Under the pieces are notes generated by a model. It ran no database searches. It had not been told where the DNA came from and saw nothing but the letters and a program-made list of their open reading frames with translations. Below are positions 1-14,789 of a stretch of DNA of 64,000 nt, piece by piece. Location of the stretch: the NCBI RefSeq assembly GCF_033118175.1, contig NC_083714.1, positions 682,001-746,000 on the forward strand, given 5' to 3'. The position numbers were made by a program, and so were the translations under genes. The DNA comes from Dama dama. Taxonomy: Eukaryota; Chordata; Mammalia; Artiodactyla; Cervidae. Numbering within the stretch: the stretch's first letter is position 1; each line of letters begins with the position of its first letter.

Positions 1-3000
1 CATGAAACGGTCTGCAAAAAAGGAGGAGCATGAAGTGGTGTTGAAAAAATTCAAGAGCCGGACAAGGTGTGAAAAATATGAAAAGCTTCAAAAGTTGTCA
101 AAAATATGAGGAGCATGAAACGGTCTGAAAAATAGGAGGAGCATGAAGCGGTGTTCAAAAACATGAAGAGCCTGAAAAGGTGTGAAAAATATGAAGAGCT
201 TCAAAAGGTGTCAAAAATATGAGGAGCATGAAACGGTCTGAAAAATAGGAGGAGCATGAAGTGGTGTTGAAAAACATGAAGAGTCTGAAAACGTGTGAAA
301 TTATGAAGAACTTCAAAAATATGCAAAATATGAAGAGCTTCAAAAGGTGTGAAAAATATGAAGAGCTTCAAAAGGTGTCAAAATGAGATGAACATGAAAC
401 GGTCTGAAAAATAGGAGGAGCATGAAGCGGTGTTGAAAATCATAAAGAGCCTGAAAATTTGTGAAAAATATGAAGAGCTTCAGAAGATGTGAAAAACATG
501 AAGAGCTTCAAAAGGTGTCAAAATGAGATGAGCATGAAACGGTCTGAAAAATAAGAGGAGCATGAAGTGGTGTTGAAAATAATGAAAAGCCTGAAAAGGT
601 GTGAAATATATGAAGAGCTTCAAAAGGTGTCAAAAATATGAGGAGAATGAAACGGTCTGTAAAATAGGAGGAGCATGAAATGGTGTTCAAAAACATGAAG
701 AGCCTGAAAAGGTGTGAAAAATATGAAGAGCTTCAAAAGGTGTCAAAAATATGAGGAGCATGAAAAGTTCTGAAAAATAGGAGGAGCATGAAGCGGTGTT
801 CAAAACAGGAAGACCCTGAAAAGTAGTGAAAAATATGAAGAGCTTCAAAAGGTGTCAAAAATATGAGGAGCATGAAACGGTCTGAAAAATAGGAGGACTA
901 TGAAACGGTGTTCAAAAACATGAAGAGCCTGAAAAGGTGTGAAAAATATGAAGAGCTTCAAAACGTGTCAAAAATATGAGGAGCATGAAATGGTCTGAAA
1001 AATAGGAGGAGCAAGAAAGGGTGTTGAACAACATGAAGAGCCTGAAAACGTGTGAAAAATATGAAGAGCTTCAAAAGATGTGAAAAATATGAAGAGCTTC
1101 AAAAGGTGTCAAAAATGAGATGAGCATGAAACCGTCTGAAAAATAGGAGGAGCATGAAGTAGTGTTGAAAAACATGAAGAACCTGAAAAGCTGTGAGAAA
1201 CATGAAGAGCTTCAAAATGTGTCAAAAATATGAGGAGCATGAAACGGTCTGAAAAAGAGGAGGAGCAGGAAGCGGTGTTGAGAAACATGAAGAGCCTGAA
1301 AATGTGTGAAAAATATGAAGAGCTTCTAAAGGTGTGAAATATATGAGGTGCAAGAAACGGTCTGAAAAATAGGAGGAGCATGAAGCAGTGTTGAAAAACA
1401 TGAACAGCCTGAAAAGGTGTGAAAAATATGAAGAGCTTCAAAAGGTGTCAAAATTATAAGGAGCATGAAACGTTCTGAAAAATAGGAGGAGCATGAAGCA
1501 GTGTTGAAAAAAATGAAGAGCCTGAAAAGGTGTGAAAAAATGAACAGCTTCAAAAGTTGTCAAAAATATGAGGAGCATGAAACGGTCTAAAAAATAGGAG
1601 TACATTGAACCGGTGTTGAAAAACATGAAGAGCCAGAAAAGGTGTGAAAAATATTAAGAGCTTCAAAATGTGTGAAAAATATGAAGAGCTTCAAAAGGTG
1701 TCAAAAAAGAGATGAGCATGAAACGGTCTGAAAAATAGGAGGAGAATGAAGTGGTGTTGAAAAAAATGAGGAGCCTGAAAAGGTGTGAAAAATATGAAGA
1801 GCTTCAAAAGGTGTCAAAAATGAGATGATCATGAAACGGTCTGAAAAATAGGAGGTGCATGAAGTGGTGTTGAAGAAAAAGAAGAGACTGAAAAGGTGTG
1901 AAATATATGAAGAGCTTCAAAAGGTGTCAAAATATGAGGAGCATGATACGGTCTGAAAAATAGGAGGAGCATGAAGCGGTGTTCAAAACATGAAGAGCCT
2001 GAAAAATTGTGAAAAATATGAAAAGCTTCCAAAGGTGTTAAAAATGAGATGAGCATGAAACGCTCTGAAAAATAGGAGGAGCATGAAGCGGTGTTGAAAA
2101 AATGAAGAGCCTGAAAAGGTGTGAAAAATATGAAGAGCATCAAAAGTTGTCAAAAATATGAGGAGTATGAAACGGTCTGAAAAATAGGAGGACCATGAAG
2201 CGGTGTTGCAAAACATGAGGAGCCTGAAAAGGTGTGAAAAATATGAAGAGCTTCAAAAGGTGAGAAAAATATGAGGTGCATGAAACGGTCTGAAAAATAG
2301 GAGGAGCATGAAGCGGTGTTGAAAAACATGAAGAGCCTGAAAAGGTGTGAAAAATATGAAGAGCTTCAAAAGGTGTGAAATACATGAGGAGCATGAAACG
2401 TGTTGAAAAATAGGAGAAGCATGAAGTGGTGTGGAAAAACATCAAGAGCCTGAAAAGGTGTGAAAAATATGAAGGGCTTCAAAAGGTGTGAAATACATGA
2501 GGAGCAAGAAACGGTCTGAAAAATAGGAGGAAGAGGAAGAGGTGTTCAAAAATATGAAGAGCCTGAAAAGGTGTGAAAAATATGAAGAGCTTCAAAAGGT
2601 GTCAAAAATATGAGGAGCATGAAACGTTGTGAAAAATAGGAGCAGCATGAAACGGTGTTCAAAAACATGAAGACATTGAAAAGGTGTGAAAAATATGAAG
2701 AGGTGCAAAAGGTTTGAAATATATGAGGAGCATGAAACGGTCTGAAAAATATGAGGAGCATGAAGCGGTGTTCAAAAACATGAAGAGCCTGAAAAGGTGA
2801 GAAAAATATGAAGAGCTTCAAAAGGTGTGAAATACATGAGGAGCATTAAACGCCCTGAAAAATAGGAGGAGCATGCAGAGGTGTTCAAAAACATGAAGAG
2901 GCTGAAAAGGTGTCAAAAATATGAAGAGATTCAAAAGGTGTGAAAAATATGAAGAGCTTCAAAATGTTTCAAAAATGAAATGAGCATGAAACGGTCTGAA

Positions 3001-6000
3001 AAAGCTGAGGAGCATGAAGTGGTGTTGAAACACATGAAGAGCCTGAAAAGGTGTGAAAAATATGAAGAGGTTCAAAGGTGTGAAATACATGAGGATCATG
3101 AAATGGTTTGAAAAATACGAGGAGCATGAAGCAGTGATCAAAAACATGAAGAGCCTGAAAAGGTTTGAAATATATGAAGAGCTTCAAAAGGTGTCAAAAA
3201 TATGAGGAGCATGAAACCGTCTGAAAAATAGGTGGAGCATGAAGCGGTGTTGAAAAACATGAAGAGCCTGAAAAAATGTGAAAAATATGAAGAGCTTCAA
3301 AAGGTGTCAAAAATATGAGGAGCATGAAACGGTCTGAAAAATAGGAGGAGCATGAAACCGTGTTAAAAACATGAAGAGACTGAAAAGGGTGAAAAATATG
3401 AAGAGCTTCAAAAGGTGTGAAAAATAGGAGGAGCATGAAGCGGTGTGCAAAAACATGAAAAGCCTGAAAAGGTGTGAAAAATATGAAGAGCATCAAAAGG
3501 TGTCAAAAATATGAGGAGCATGAAACGGTCTGAAAAATAGGAGGAGCATGAAGCGGTGTTGAAAAACATGAAGAGCCTACAAAGGTGTTAAAAATATGAA
3601 GAGTTTCAAAAGGTGTCAAATATATGAGCAGCAAGAATCGGTCTGAAATATAGGAGTAGCATGAAACGGTGTTCAAATACATGCAGAGCCTGAAAAGTTG
3701 TGAAAAATATGAAGAGCTTCAAATGGTGTCAAATATATGAAGAGCTTCAAAAGGTGTCAAAAATGAGATGAGCATGAAACGGTCTGAAAAATAGGAGGAG
3801 CAAGAAGTCGTGTTCCAAAAAATGAAGAGCCTGAGAAGGTGTGAAATATATCAAGACTTCAAAATGTGTCAAAAATATGAGGAGCATGAAACGGTCTGAA
3901 AAATAGGAGAAGCATGAAACGGTGTTGAAAAACATGCAGAGCCTGAAAAGGTGTGAAAAATATGAAGAACTTCAAAAGGTGTGAAATATATGAGGAGCAT
4001 GAAATGGTCTTAAAAATAGGAGGAGCATGAAGCGGTTTTCAAAAATATGAAGAGCCTGAAAAGGTGTGAAAAATATGAGGAGCTTCAAAAGGTATGAAAT
4101 ACATGAGGAGTATGAAACTGTCTTGAAAATAGGAGGAGCATGAAGCGGTGTTAAAAAACATGAAGAGGCTTAAAAGGTGTGAAAAATATGAAGAGCTTCA
4201 AAAGGTGTGAAAAATATGAGGAGCATGAAACGGTCTGAAAAATAGGAGGAGCATGAAGCCGTGTTGAAAAACATGAAGAGCCTGAAAAAGTGTGAAATAT
4301 ATGAAGAGGTTCAAAAGGTGTAAAAAATATGAGGAGATTCAAAAGGTATCAAAAATATGAGGAGCATGAAACGGTCTGAAAAAGAGGAGGAGCATGAATC
4401 GGTGTTGAAAATCATGAAGAGCCTGAAAAAGTGTGAGAAATATGAAGAGCTTCAAAAGGTGTCAAAAATATGAAGAGCTTCAAAAGGTGTCAAAAATGAG
4501 AGGAGTATGAAGCAGTCTGAAAAATAGGAGGAGCATGAAGCGGTGTTCAAAAACATGAAGAGCCTGAAAAGGTGTGAAAAATATGAAGAGCTTCAAAAGG
4601 TGTCAAAAATGAGATGAGCATGAAACGGTCTGAAAAATAGGAGGAGCATGAAGTGGTGTTCAAAAAATGAAGAGCCTGAAAAGGTGTGAAATATATGAAG
4701 AGCATCAAAAGTTGTCAAAAATATGAGGAGTATGAAACGGTCTGAAAAATAGGAGGACCATGAAGCGGTGTTCAAAAACATGAGGAGCCTGAAAAGTTGT
4801 GAAAAATATGAAGAGCTTCAAAAGGTGAGCAAAATATGAGGTGCATGAAACGGTCTGAAAAATAGGAGGAGCATGAAGCGGTGTTGAAAAACATGAAGAG
4901 CCTGAAAAGGTGTGAAAAATATGAAGAGCTTCAAAGGGTGTGAAATACATGAGGAGCATGAAACGTGTTGAAAAATAGGAGAAGCATGAAGTGGTGTGGA
5001 AAAACATCAAGAGCCTGAAAAGGTGTGAAAAATATGAAGAGGTTCAAAAGGTGTGAAATACATGAGGAGCAAGAAACGGTCTGAAAAATAGGAGGAAGAT
5101 GAAGAGGTGTTCAAAAATATGAAGAGCCTGAAAAGGTGTGAAAAATATGAAGAGCTTCAAAAGATGTGAAAAATATGAGGAGCATGATACGGTCTGAAAA
5201 ATAGGAGGAGCATGAAGCGGTGTTCAAAACATGAAGAGCCTGAAAAGTTGTGAAAAATATGAAAAGCTTTCAAAGGTGTCAAAAATGAGATGAGCATGAA
5301 ACAGTCTGAAAAATAGGAGGAGCAAGAAGCGGTGTTGAAAAAATGAAGAGCCTGAAAAGGTGTGAAAAATATGAAGAGCATTAAAAGGTGTCAAAAATAT
5401 GACGAGTATGAAATGGTCGGAAAAATAGGAGGACCATGAAGCGGTGTTGCAAAACATGAGGAGCCTGAAAAGGTGTGAAAAATATGAAGAGCTTCAAAAG
5501 GTGAAAAAAATATGAGGTGTATGAAACGGTCTGAAAAATAGGAGGATCATGAAGCGGTGTTCAAAAACATGAAGAGCCTGAAAAGGTGTGAAATATATGA
5601 AGAGATTCAAAAGGTGTCAAAAATATGAGGAGCATGAAACGGTCTGAAAAATAGGAGGAGCAAGAAGCGGTGTTGAAAAACATGAAGAGCTTGAAAAGGT
5701 TTGAAAAATATGAAGAGCTTCAAAAGGTGTCAAAATTTTGAAGAGCTTCAAAGGTGTCAAAAATATGAGGAGCATGGAACGGTGTTCAAAAACATGGAAA
5801 GCAAGAAAAGGTTGAAAAATATGAAGAGCTTCAAAAGGTGTCAAAAATATGTGGAGCATGAAACGGTCTGAAAAATAGGAGGAAAATGAAGCTCTGTTTA
5901 AAAACATGAAGAGCTTGAAAAGGTTTGAAAAATATGGAGAGCTTCAAAAGGTGTCAAAAATATGAGGAGCATGAAACGGTATGAAAAATAGGAGGAGCAT

Positions 6001-7935
6001 GAACCGGTGTTGAAAAACAAGAAGAGCCTGAAAAGGTGTGAAAAATATGAAGAGTTTGAAAATGTGTCAAAAATATGAGGAGCAGGAAACGGTCTAAAAA
6101 ATAGGAGCATGAAGTGGTGTTGAAAAACATGAAGAGCCTGAAAAGCTGTGAAAAATATGAAGAGCATCAAAAACTGCCAAAATATGAGGAGCATGAAACG
6201 GTGTTCAAGACATGAAACGCCTGAAAAGGTGTGAAATATATGAACAGCTTCAAAAGGTATCAAAAATAGGAGGAGCATGAAACGGTCTGAAAAATTGGAG
6301 GAGCAAGAAGCAGTGTTGAAAAACATGAAGGGGTGGAAAAGGTGTGAAATATATGAAGAGCTTCAAAAGGTGTCAAATATATGAGGAGCATGAAACGGTT
6401 TGAAAAATAGGAGGAGCATGAAGCGGTGTTGAGAAACATGAAGAGCCTGAAAAGGCTTGAAAAATATGAAGAGCTTCAAAATGTGTCAAAAATAGAGGGG
6501 GCATGAAACTATCTGAAAAATAGGAGGAGCATGAAGCGGTGTTGAAAAATATGAAGAACCTGAAGAGGTTTGAAAATTATGAAGAGCTTCAAAAGGTGTC
6601 AAAAATATGAGGAGCATTAAACGGTCTGAAAATAGGACGAGCATGAAGTGGTGTTGAAAAACATAAAGAGCCTCAAAAGGTGTGCAAAATATGAAGAGCT
6701 TCAAAAGGTGTCAAAAATATGAGGAGCATGGAACGGTCTGAAAAAAAGGAAGAGCAGGAAGCGGTGCGGAAAAACATGAAGAGCCTGAAAAGGTGTGAAA
6801 AATATGAAGACCTTCAAAAGATGTTAAAAAGAGGAGGCACATGAAACTGTCTGAAAAATACGAGGAGCATGAAGCGGTGTTGAAAAACAAGAAGAGCCTG
6901 AAAAGGTGTGAAAAATATGAAGAGTTTGAAAATGTGTCAAAAATATGAGGAGCAGGAAACGGTCTGAAAAATAGGAGCATGAAGTGGTGTTGAAAAACAT
7001 GAAGAGCCTGAAAAGCTGTGAAAAATATGAAGAGCATCAAAAACTGTCAAAATATGACGAGCATGAAACGGTTTTCAAAGACATGAAACGCCTGAAAAGG
7101 TGTGAAATATATGAACAGCTTCAAAAGGTATCAAAAATAGGAGGAGCATGAAACGGTCTGAAAAATTGGAGGAGCAAGAAGCAGTGTTGAAAAACATGAA
7201 GAGGTGGAAAAGGTGTGAAATATATGAATAGCTTCAAAAGGTGTCAAAAATATGAGGAGCATGAAACGGTTTGAAAAATAGGAGGAGCATGAAGCGGTGT
7301 TGAAAAACATGAAGAGCCTGAAACGGTTTGAAAAATATGAAGAGCTTCAAAAGGTGTCAAAAATAAAGGGGGCATGAAGCTATCTGAAAAAAAGGAGGAG
7401 CATGAAGCGGTGTGGAAAAACATGAAGAGCCTGAAAACGTTTGAAAAATATGAAGAGCTTCAAAAGGTGTGGAAAATATGAAGAGCTTCAAAATGTGTCA
7501 AAAGTGAGATGAGCATGAAACGGTCTGAAAAATAGGAGGAGCATGAAGTGGTGTTGAAAAACATGAAGAGCCTGAAAATGTGTGAAATATATGAAGAGCT
7601 TCAAAAGATGTCAGAAATGAGAGAAGCATGAAACGGTCTGAAAAATAGATGAGCAAGAAGGGGTGTTGAAAAACATGAAGAGCCTGAAAACGTTTGAGAA
7701 ATATGAAGAGCTTCAAAAGGTGTGGAAAATATGAAGAGCTTCAAAAGGTATGAAATATAGGAGCAGCATGAAGTGGTGTTAAAAACATAAAAAGCCTGTA
7801 AAGGTGTGAAAAATATGAAGAGCTTCAAAACGTGTCAAATATATGTGGAGCATGAAACGGTGTGAAAAATAGGAGGAGCATGAAGCGGTGTTGAAAAACA
7901 TGAAGAACCTGAAAACTTGTGAAAAATATGAAGAG
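1..7935 (+). repeat. Higher-order unit H0 with its long tail
   Basis: The block opens with the H marker (CTGCAAAAAAGGAGG near 12, then AAAAAATTCAAGAGCC) and continues through many recognisable private variants. Positions 1 to about 3905 match 30060 to about 33965 with almost constant offset (30059, then 30060 after a 1-bp difference near 1539). Positions from about 3747 onward match the sequence near 36344 and beyond with offset 32597. Relative to this copy the H3 tail then lacks about 449 bp (offset 32148 by about 5898) and a further 113 bp (offset 32035 by about 6486). Similarity stops near 7935. The tail from about 4430 to 7935 recurs only after H3, not in H1 or H2. No gene is present. Confidence 0.85.
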
Positions 7936-10009
7936 CTTCAAAAGGTGTCAAAATATGAGGAGCATGAAACGATCTGAAAAATAGGAGGAGCATGAAGCGG
8001 TGTTGAAAAATATGAAGTGCCTGAAAAGGTGTGAAAAATATGAAGAGCTTCAACAGGTGTCAAAAATATGAGGAGCATGAAACGCTCTGAAATATAGGAG
8101 GAGCATGAAGTGGTGTCGAAAAACTTGAAGAGCTGAAAAGGTGGAAAAATATGAAGAACTTCAACAGGTGTCAAAAATATGAGGAGCATGAAATGGACTG
8201 AAAAATAGGAAGATCATGAAGCGGTGTTGAATAACATGAAGAGCCTGAAAAGGTGTGAAAAATGTGAAAAGCTTCAAAAGGTGTGAAATACATGAGGAGC
8301 ATGAAACGGTCTGAAAAATAGGAGTAGAATGAGACGGTGTTGAAAAACATGAAGAGCCTGAAAAGTTGTGAAAAATATGAAGAGCTTCAAAAGGTGTCAA
8401 AATTATGAGGAGTATAAAACGGTCTAAAAAATAGGAGGAGCATGAAACGGTGTTCAAAACATGAAGAGCCTGAGAAGATGTGAAATATATGACGAGCTTC
8501 AAAAGGTTTGAAATACATGAGGAGCATTAAACTGTCTGAAAAATAGGAGGAGCATGAAGCTGTGTTCAAAAACATGAAGAGCCTGAAAAGGTGTGAAAAT
8601 AATGAAGAGCTTCAAAAGATGTGAAATATAGGAGCAGCTTGAAGCGGTGTTCAGAAACATAAAAAGCCTGAAAAGGTGTGAAAAATATGAAGAGCTTCAA
8701 AATGTGTGAAAAAAAAAAGAAGAGCTTCAAAAGGTGTCAAAAATATGAGGAGCATGAATCGGTCTGAAAAATAGGAGGAGCATGAAACGGTGTTGAAAAC
8801 ATGAAGAGATGAAAAGCTGTGAAAAATATGAAGAGGTTCTAAAGGTGTCAAAAATATGAGGAGCATGAAACAGTCTTTAAAATAGGATGAGAATGAGACG
8901 GTTTTGAAAAAGATGAAGAGCATGAAAAGGTGTGAAAAACATGAAGAGCTTCAAAAGGTGTAAAAAATATGAGAGGCATGAAACGACTGAAAAATAGGAG
9001 GAGCATGATGCGGTGGTCAAAAACATGAAGAGCCTGAAAAGGTGTGAAAAATATAAAGAGCTTCAAAAGGTGTCAAAAATATTAGGAGCGTGAAACAGTA
9101 TGAAACATAGGATGAGCATGAAACTTTTTTGAAAAAGATGAAGAGCATGAAAAGGTGTGAAAAAAATGAAGAGCTTCAAAAGATGTTAAAAATATGAGGA
9201 GCATGAAACTTTCTGAAAAATTGGAGGAGCATGAAGCGGTGTTGAAAAACATGAAAAGCCTGAAAAGGTGGAAAAATATGAAGAGCTTCAAAAGGTGTCA
9301 ACAATATGAGGAGCATGAAACGGTCTGAAATTTAGGAAGAGCATGAAACTGTGTTGATAAACATAAAGAGCCTGAAAAGGTGTGAAAAATATGAAGAGCT
9401 TCAAAAGGTGTCAAATATATGAGGAGCATGAAACAGTGTGAAAAATAGGATGAGCATGAAACGGTTTTAAAAAGACGAAGAGCCTAAAAGGTGTGACATA
9501 TATGAAGAGCTTCAAAAGGTGTGAAATACATGAGGAGGTGGAAACGGTCTGAAAATAGTAGGAGCATGAAGCGGCGTTGAAAAACATGAATAGCCTGAAA
9601 ACGTGTGAAAAATATGAAGAGCTTCAAAAGGTGTGAAATATATGAAGAGCTACAAAAGGTGTCAAAAATATGAGGAGCATGAACCGGTCTGAAATATAGG
9701 AGGAGCATGAAGTGATGTTGAAAAACATGAAGTGCCTGAAAAGTTGTGAAATATATGAAGAGCTTCAAAAGGTGTGAAAAATATGAGGAGCTTCAAAAGG
9801 TGTCAAAAATATGAGGAGCCTGAAACGGTCTGAAAAATAGGAGGAGCATGATACGGTGTTCAAAAATATGAAGAGCCTGAAAAGGTGTGAAAAACATGAA
9901 GATCTTCAAAAGGGGTCAAAAATATGAGGAGCATGAAACGATCTTAAAAATAGGAGGAGCATGAAGTGGTGTTCAAAAACATGAAGAGCTTGAAAAGGTG
10001 TGAAAAACA

Positions 10010-10950
10010 TGAAGAGCCTCAAAACGTGTCAAAAATATGAGGAGCATGAAACGGTCTGAAAAATAGGAGGAGCATGAAGCGGTGTTGAAAAACATGAAGA
10101 GCCTGAAAACGTGTGAAAAATATGAAGAGCTTCAAAAGATGTGAAATATATGAAGAGCTTCCAAAGGTGTCAAAAATGAGATGAGCATGAAACGGTCTGA
10201 AAAATAGGAGGAGCATGAAGTGGTCGTGGAAATCATGAAGTGCCTGAAAAGGTGTGAAATATATGAAGAGTTTCCAAAGTTGTGAAAAAATGAGGAGGTT
10301 CAAAAGGTGTCAAAAATATGAGGAGCATGAAACGGTCTGAAAAATAGGAGGAGCATGAAACGGTGTTCAAAAACATGAAGAGCCTGAAAAGGTGTGAAAA
10401 ATATGAAGAGCTTGAAAAGGTGTGAAATACATGAGGAGACTGAAGCGGTCTGAAAAATAGGAGGAGCATGAAAAGGTGTTGAAATACATGAAGAGCCTGA
10501 AAAGGTGTGAAAAATAGGAGGAGCTTCACAAGGTGTCAAATATATAAGGAGCATGAAACGGTCTGAAAAATAGGAGGAGCATGAAGCAGTCGTCAAAAAC
10601 ATGAAGAACCTGAAAAGTTTTGTAAAATATGAAGAGCTTCAAAAGGTGTGAAAAATATGAGGAACATGAAACGGTCTGAAAAATAGGAGCAGCATGAAAC
10701 AGTGTTGAAAAACATGAAGAGCCTGAAAAGGTGTGAAAAACATGAAGAGCCTCAAAACGTGTCAAAAATATGAGGAGCATGAAACGGTCTGAAAAATAGG
10801 ATGAGCATGAAGCGGTGTTGAAAACTTTAAGAGCCTGAAAAGGTGGGAAATATATGAAGAGTTTCCAAAGTTGTGAAAAAATGAGGAGGTTCAAAAGGTG
10901 TCAAAAATATGAGGAGCATGAAACGGTGTGAAAAATAGGAGAAGCATGAA
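10010..10950 (+). repeat. Local duplication with roughly 591-bp step
   Basis: The string GAGTTTCCAAAGTTGTG followed by AAAAAATGAGGAGGTTC appears near 10268 and near 10859, exactly 591 bp apart. Another shared string, GAAGAGCCTCAAAACGTGTC, occurs near 10011 and 10743, 732 bp apart. The differing offsets show that the two copies have gained or lost whole subunits since they were duplicated. Confidence 0.65.
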
Positions 10951-12257
10951 GTGATGTTGAGAAACCTGAAGAGACTGAAAAGGTGTGAAAAATATGAAGA
11001 GCTACAAAAGATGTGAAATATATGAGGAGCATGAAATGATCTGAAAAATAGGAGGAGCATGAAACAGTGTTGTAAAACATGAAGAGCCTGAAAGGTGTGA
11101 AAATTATGAAGACGTTCAAAATGTGTCAAAAAAAAGGAGGAGCATGAAATGGTGTTCAAAAACATGAAGAGCCTGAAAAGGTGTGAAAAATATTAAGATC
11201 TTCAAAAGGTGTCAAAAATATGAGGAGCATGAAACGGTGTGAAAAATAGGAGGAACATGAAGCACGGTTGAAAAACATGAAGAGCCTGAAAAGGTGTGAA
11301 AAATATGAACAGCTTCAAAAGCTGTCAAAAATATGAGGAGCATGAAACAGTCTGAAAAATAGGAGGAGCATGAAGCGGTGTTGAAAAACATGAAAAGCCT
11401 GAAAAGGTGTGAAAAATATGAAGAGCATTAAAAGGTGTGAAAAATATGAGGAACATGAAATGGACTGAAAAAAAGGAGGAGTATGAAGAGGTGTTGAAAA
11501 CATGAAAAGCCTGAAAATGTGTGAAAAATATGAAGAGCTTCCAAAGGTGTGAAAAATATGAATAGCTTCAAAATGTGTCAATAATGAGAGCAGCATGAAA
11601 CGGTGTGAAAAATAGGAGGAGCATGAAGCGGTGTGCAAAAAGATGAAGAGCCTGAAAATCTGTGAAATATATGAAGAGCTTCAAAAGGTGTCAAAAATAT
11701 GAGGAGAAAGAAACGGTCTGAAAAATAGGAGGAGCATGAAGTGGTGTTGACAAACATGAAGAGCTGAAAAGCTGTGAAAAATATGAAGAGCGTTAAAAGG
11801 TCTCAAATATATGAGGATCATGAAATTTTCTGAAAAATAGGAGGAGCATGAAACGTTGTTCAAAACATGAAGAGCCTGAAATGGTGTGAAAAATATAAAG
11901 AAATTCAAAACATGTCAAACATTGAGGAGCATGAAACGATCTGAAAAATAGGAAGAGCATGATGCAGTGTTGAAAAACATGAAGAGGCTGAAAACGTGTG
12001 AAAAATATGAAGTGCTCCAAAGATGTCAAAAATCTGAGGAGCATGAAGCGGTCCGAAAAATAGGATGAGCATGAAGCGGTGTTGACAACATTCAGAGCCT
12101 GAAAAGGTGTGAAATATATGAAGAGCTTGAAACGGTGTCAAAAATATGAGGAGCATGAAACGTTCTGAAAAATAGGAGGACCATGAAGCGGTGTTGAAAA
12201 ACATGAAGAGCCTTAAAAGTTGTGAAAAATATGAAGAGCTTCAAAATGTGTCAAAAA

Positions 12258-12600
12258 TAGGAGGAGGATGAAACGTTTTTAAATAAACATGAAGAGCCTG
12301 AAAAGATGTGAAATATATGAAGAGCTTCAAAAGGTGTGAAAAATATGAAGAGCTTCAAAAGGTGTCAAAAATGAGAGGAGCATGAAACGGTCTGAAAAAA
12401 CGGAGGAGCATGAAGCGGTGTTGAAAAACATGAAGAGTCTTAAAAGATGTGAAAAATATGAAGAGCTTCAAAATGTGTCAAAAATAGGAGGAGGATGAAA
12501 CGTTTTTAAATAAACATGAAGAGCCTGAAAAGATGTGAAATATATGAAGAGCTTCAAAAGGTGTGAAAAATATGAAGAGCTTCAAAAGGTGTGAAATACA
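12258..12600 (+). repeat. Local 227-bp tandem duplication
   Basis: The rare variant GATGAAACGTTTTTAAATAA occurs near 12267 and again 227 bp later, with the same flanking subunits, including the double A subunit after it. The step is two monomers (226 bp) plus one base, as expected from unequal exchange in register. Confidence 0.75.
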
Positions 12601-14789
12601 TGAGGAGCATGAAACTCTCTGAATAATAGGAGGAGCATGAAGTGGTGTTCAAAACATGAAGAGCCTGAAAAGGTGTGAAAAATATGAAGAGTTTCAAAAG
12701 GTTTGAAAAATATGAGGAGCATGAAATGGTCCGAAAAATAGGAGATGCATGAAGTTGTGTTGAAAAATATGAAGAGCCTGAAAAGGTGTGAAAAATATGA
12801 AGAGCTTCAAAAGGTGTCAAAAATTAGATGAGCATGAAACGATCTGAAAAATCGGAGGAGCATGAAGCGGTGTTGAAAATCTTGAAGAGCCTGAAAAGGT
12901 GTGAAAAACGTGAAGTGGTTCAAAAATATGAAAAATAGGAAGAGCTTCAAAAGGTGTGAAAAATACGAAGTGCTTCAAAAGATGTCAAAAATGAGATGAG
13001 CATGAAACGGTCTGAAAAATCGGAGGAGCATGAAGCGGTGTTGCAAATCTTGAAGAGCCTGAAAAGGTGTGAAAAATATGAAGAGCTTCAAGAGGTGTCA
13101 AATATATCAGGATCATGAAACGGTCTGAATAATAAGAGGAGCAAGAAACGGTGTTCAAAACATGAAGAGCCTGAAAAGGTGTGAAAAATGTGAAGAGCTT
13201 AAAAGGTGTAAAAATATGAAGAGCTTCAAAAGGTGTCAAAATAGATGAGCATGAAACGGTCTGAAAAATAGGAGGAGCATGAAGTGGTGTTGAAAAAATG
13301 AAGAGCCTGAAAAGGTGTGAAATATATGAAGAGCTTTAAAATGTGTCAAATTTATGAGGAGAATGAAACGGTCTGAAAAATAGGAGGAGCTGAAGCGGTG
13401 TGGAAAAACATGAAGAGCCTGAAAAAGTGTGAAAAATATGAAAAGTTTCTAAAGGTGTCAAAAATATGAGGAACATGAAACGTCTGAAAAATAGGAGGAG
13501 CATGAAGTGGTGTTGAAAAACATGAAGAGCTTGAAAAAGTGTGAAAAATATGAAGAGCTTCAAAAGGTGTCAAAATATGAGGAGCATGAAACCGTCTGAA
13601 AAATAGGAGGAGCATGAAACGGTGTTCAAAAACATGAAGAGCCTGAAAAGGTGTGCAAAATATGAAGAGCTTCAAAAGGTGTGAAATACATGAGGAGAAT
13701 GAAACTCTCTGAAAATAGAAGGAGCATGAAGTGGTGTTCAAAAACATGAAGAGTCTGAAAAGGTTTGAAAAATATGAAGAGCTTCAATATGTGTGAAAAA
13801 TATGAGGAGCATGATATGGTTTCAAAAATAGGATTACCATGAAGCGGTGTTCAAAACATGAAAAGCCTGAAAAGTTTTGAAAAATATGAAAAGCTTCAAA
13901 AGGTGTCAAAAATGAGATGAGCATGAAACGTTCTGAAAAATAGGAGGTGCATGAAGCGGTGTTGAAAAACATGAAGAGCCTGAAAAGGTGTGAAAAATAT
14001 GAATAGCTTCAAAAGGTGTCAAAAGTATGAGGAGCATGAAACCGTCTGAAAAATCGGAGGAGCATGAAGCGTTGTTGAAAAACATGAAGAGCCTGAAAAG
14101 GTGTGAGAAATATGAAGATCTTCAAAAGGTGTAAAAAATATGACTAGCATGAAATGGTCTGAAAAACAGGAGGAGCATGAAGCGGTGTTGAAAAACATGA
14201 AGAGCCTGAAAAGGTGTGAAAAATATGAAGAGCTTCATAAGGTGTGAAATACATGAGGAGCATGAAACTCTCTGAAAAATAGGAGGAGCATGAAGCGGTG
14301 TTCAAAAATATGAAGAGCCTGAAAAGGTGTGAAAAATATGAAGAGCTTCAAAAATATGAAAAATATGAAGAGCCTCAAAAGGTGTGAAAAATATGAAGAG
14401 CCTCAAAAGGTGTGAAAAATATGAAGAGCTTTAAAAGGTGTCAAAAATGAGATGAGCATGAAACGGTCTGAAAAATAGGAGGAGCAAGAAGCGGTGTTGA
14501 AAAACATAAAGAGCATGAAAACGTATGAAGAATATGAAGAGCTTCAAAAGGTGTGAAAAATATGAAGAGCTTTAAAAGGTGTCAAAAATGAGATGAGGAT
14601 GAAACGGTCTGAAAAATAGGTGGAGCATGAAGTGGTATTGAAAAACATGAAGAGCCTGAAAAGGTGTGAATGATATGAAGAGCTTCAAAAGGTCTCAAAA
14701 ATATGAGGAGCATGAAACGGTCTGAAAAATAGGAACAGCATGAAGCGGTGTTGCAAAACATGAAGAGCCTGAAAGGGTGTCAAAAATAT

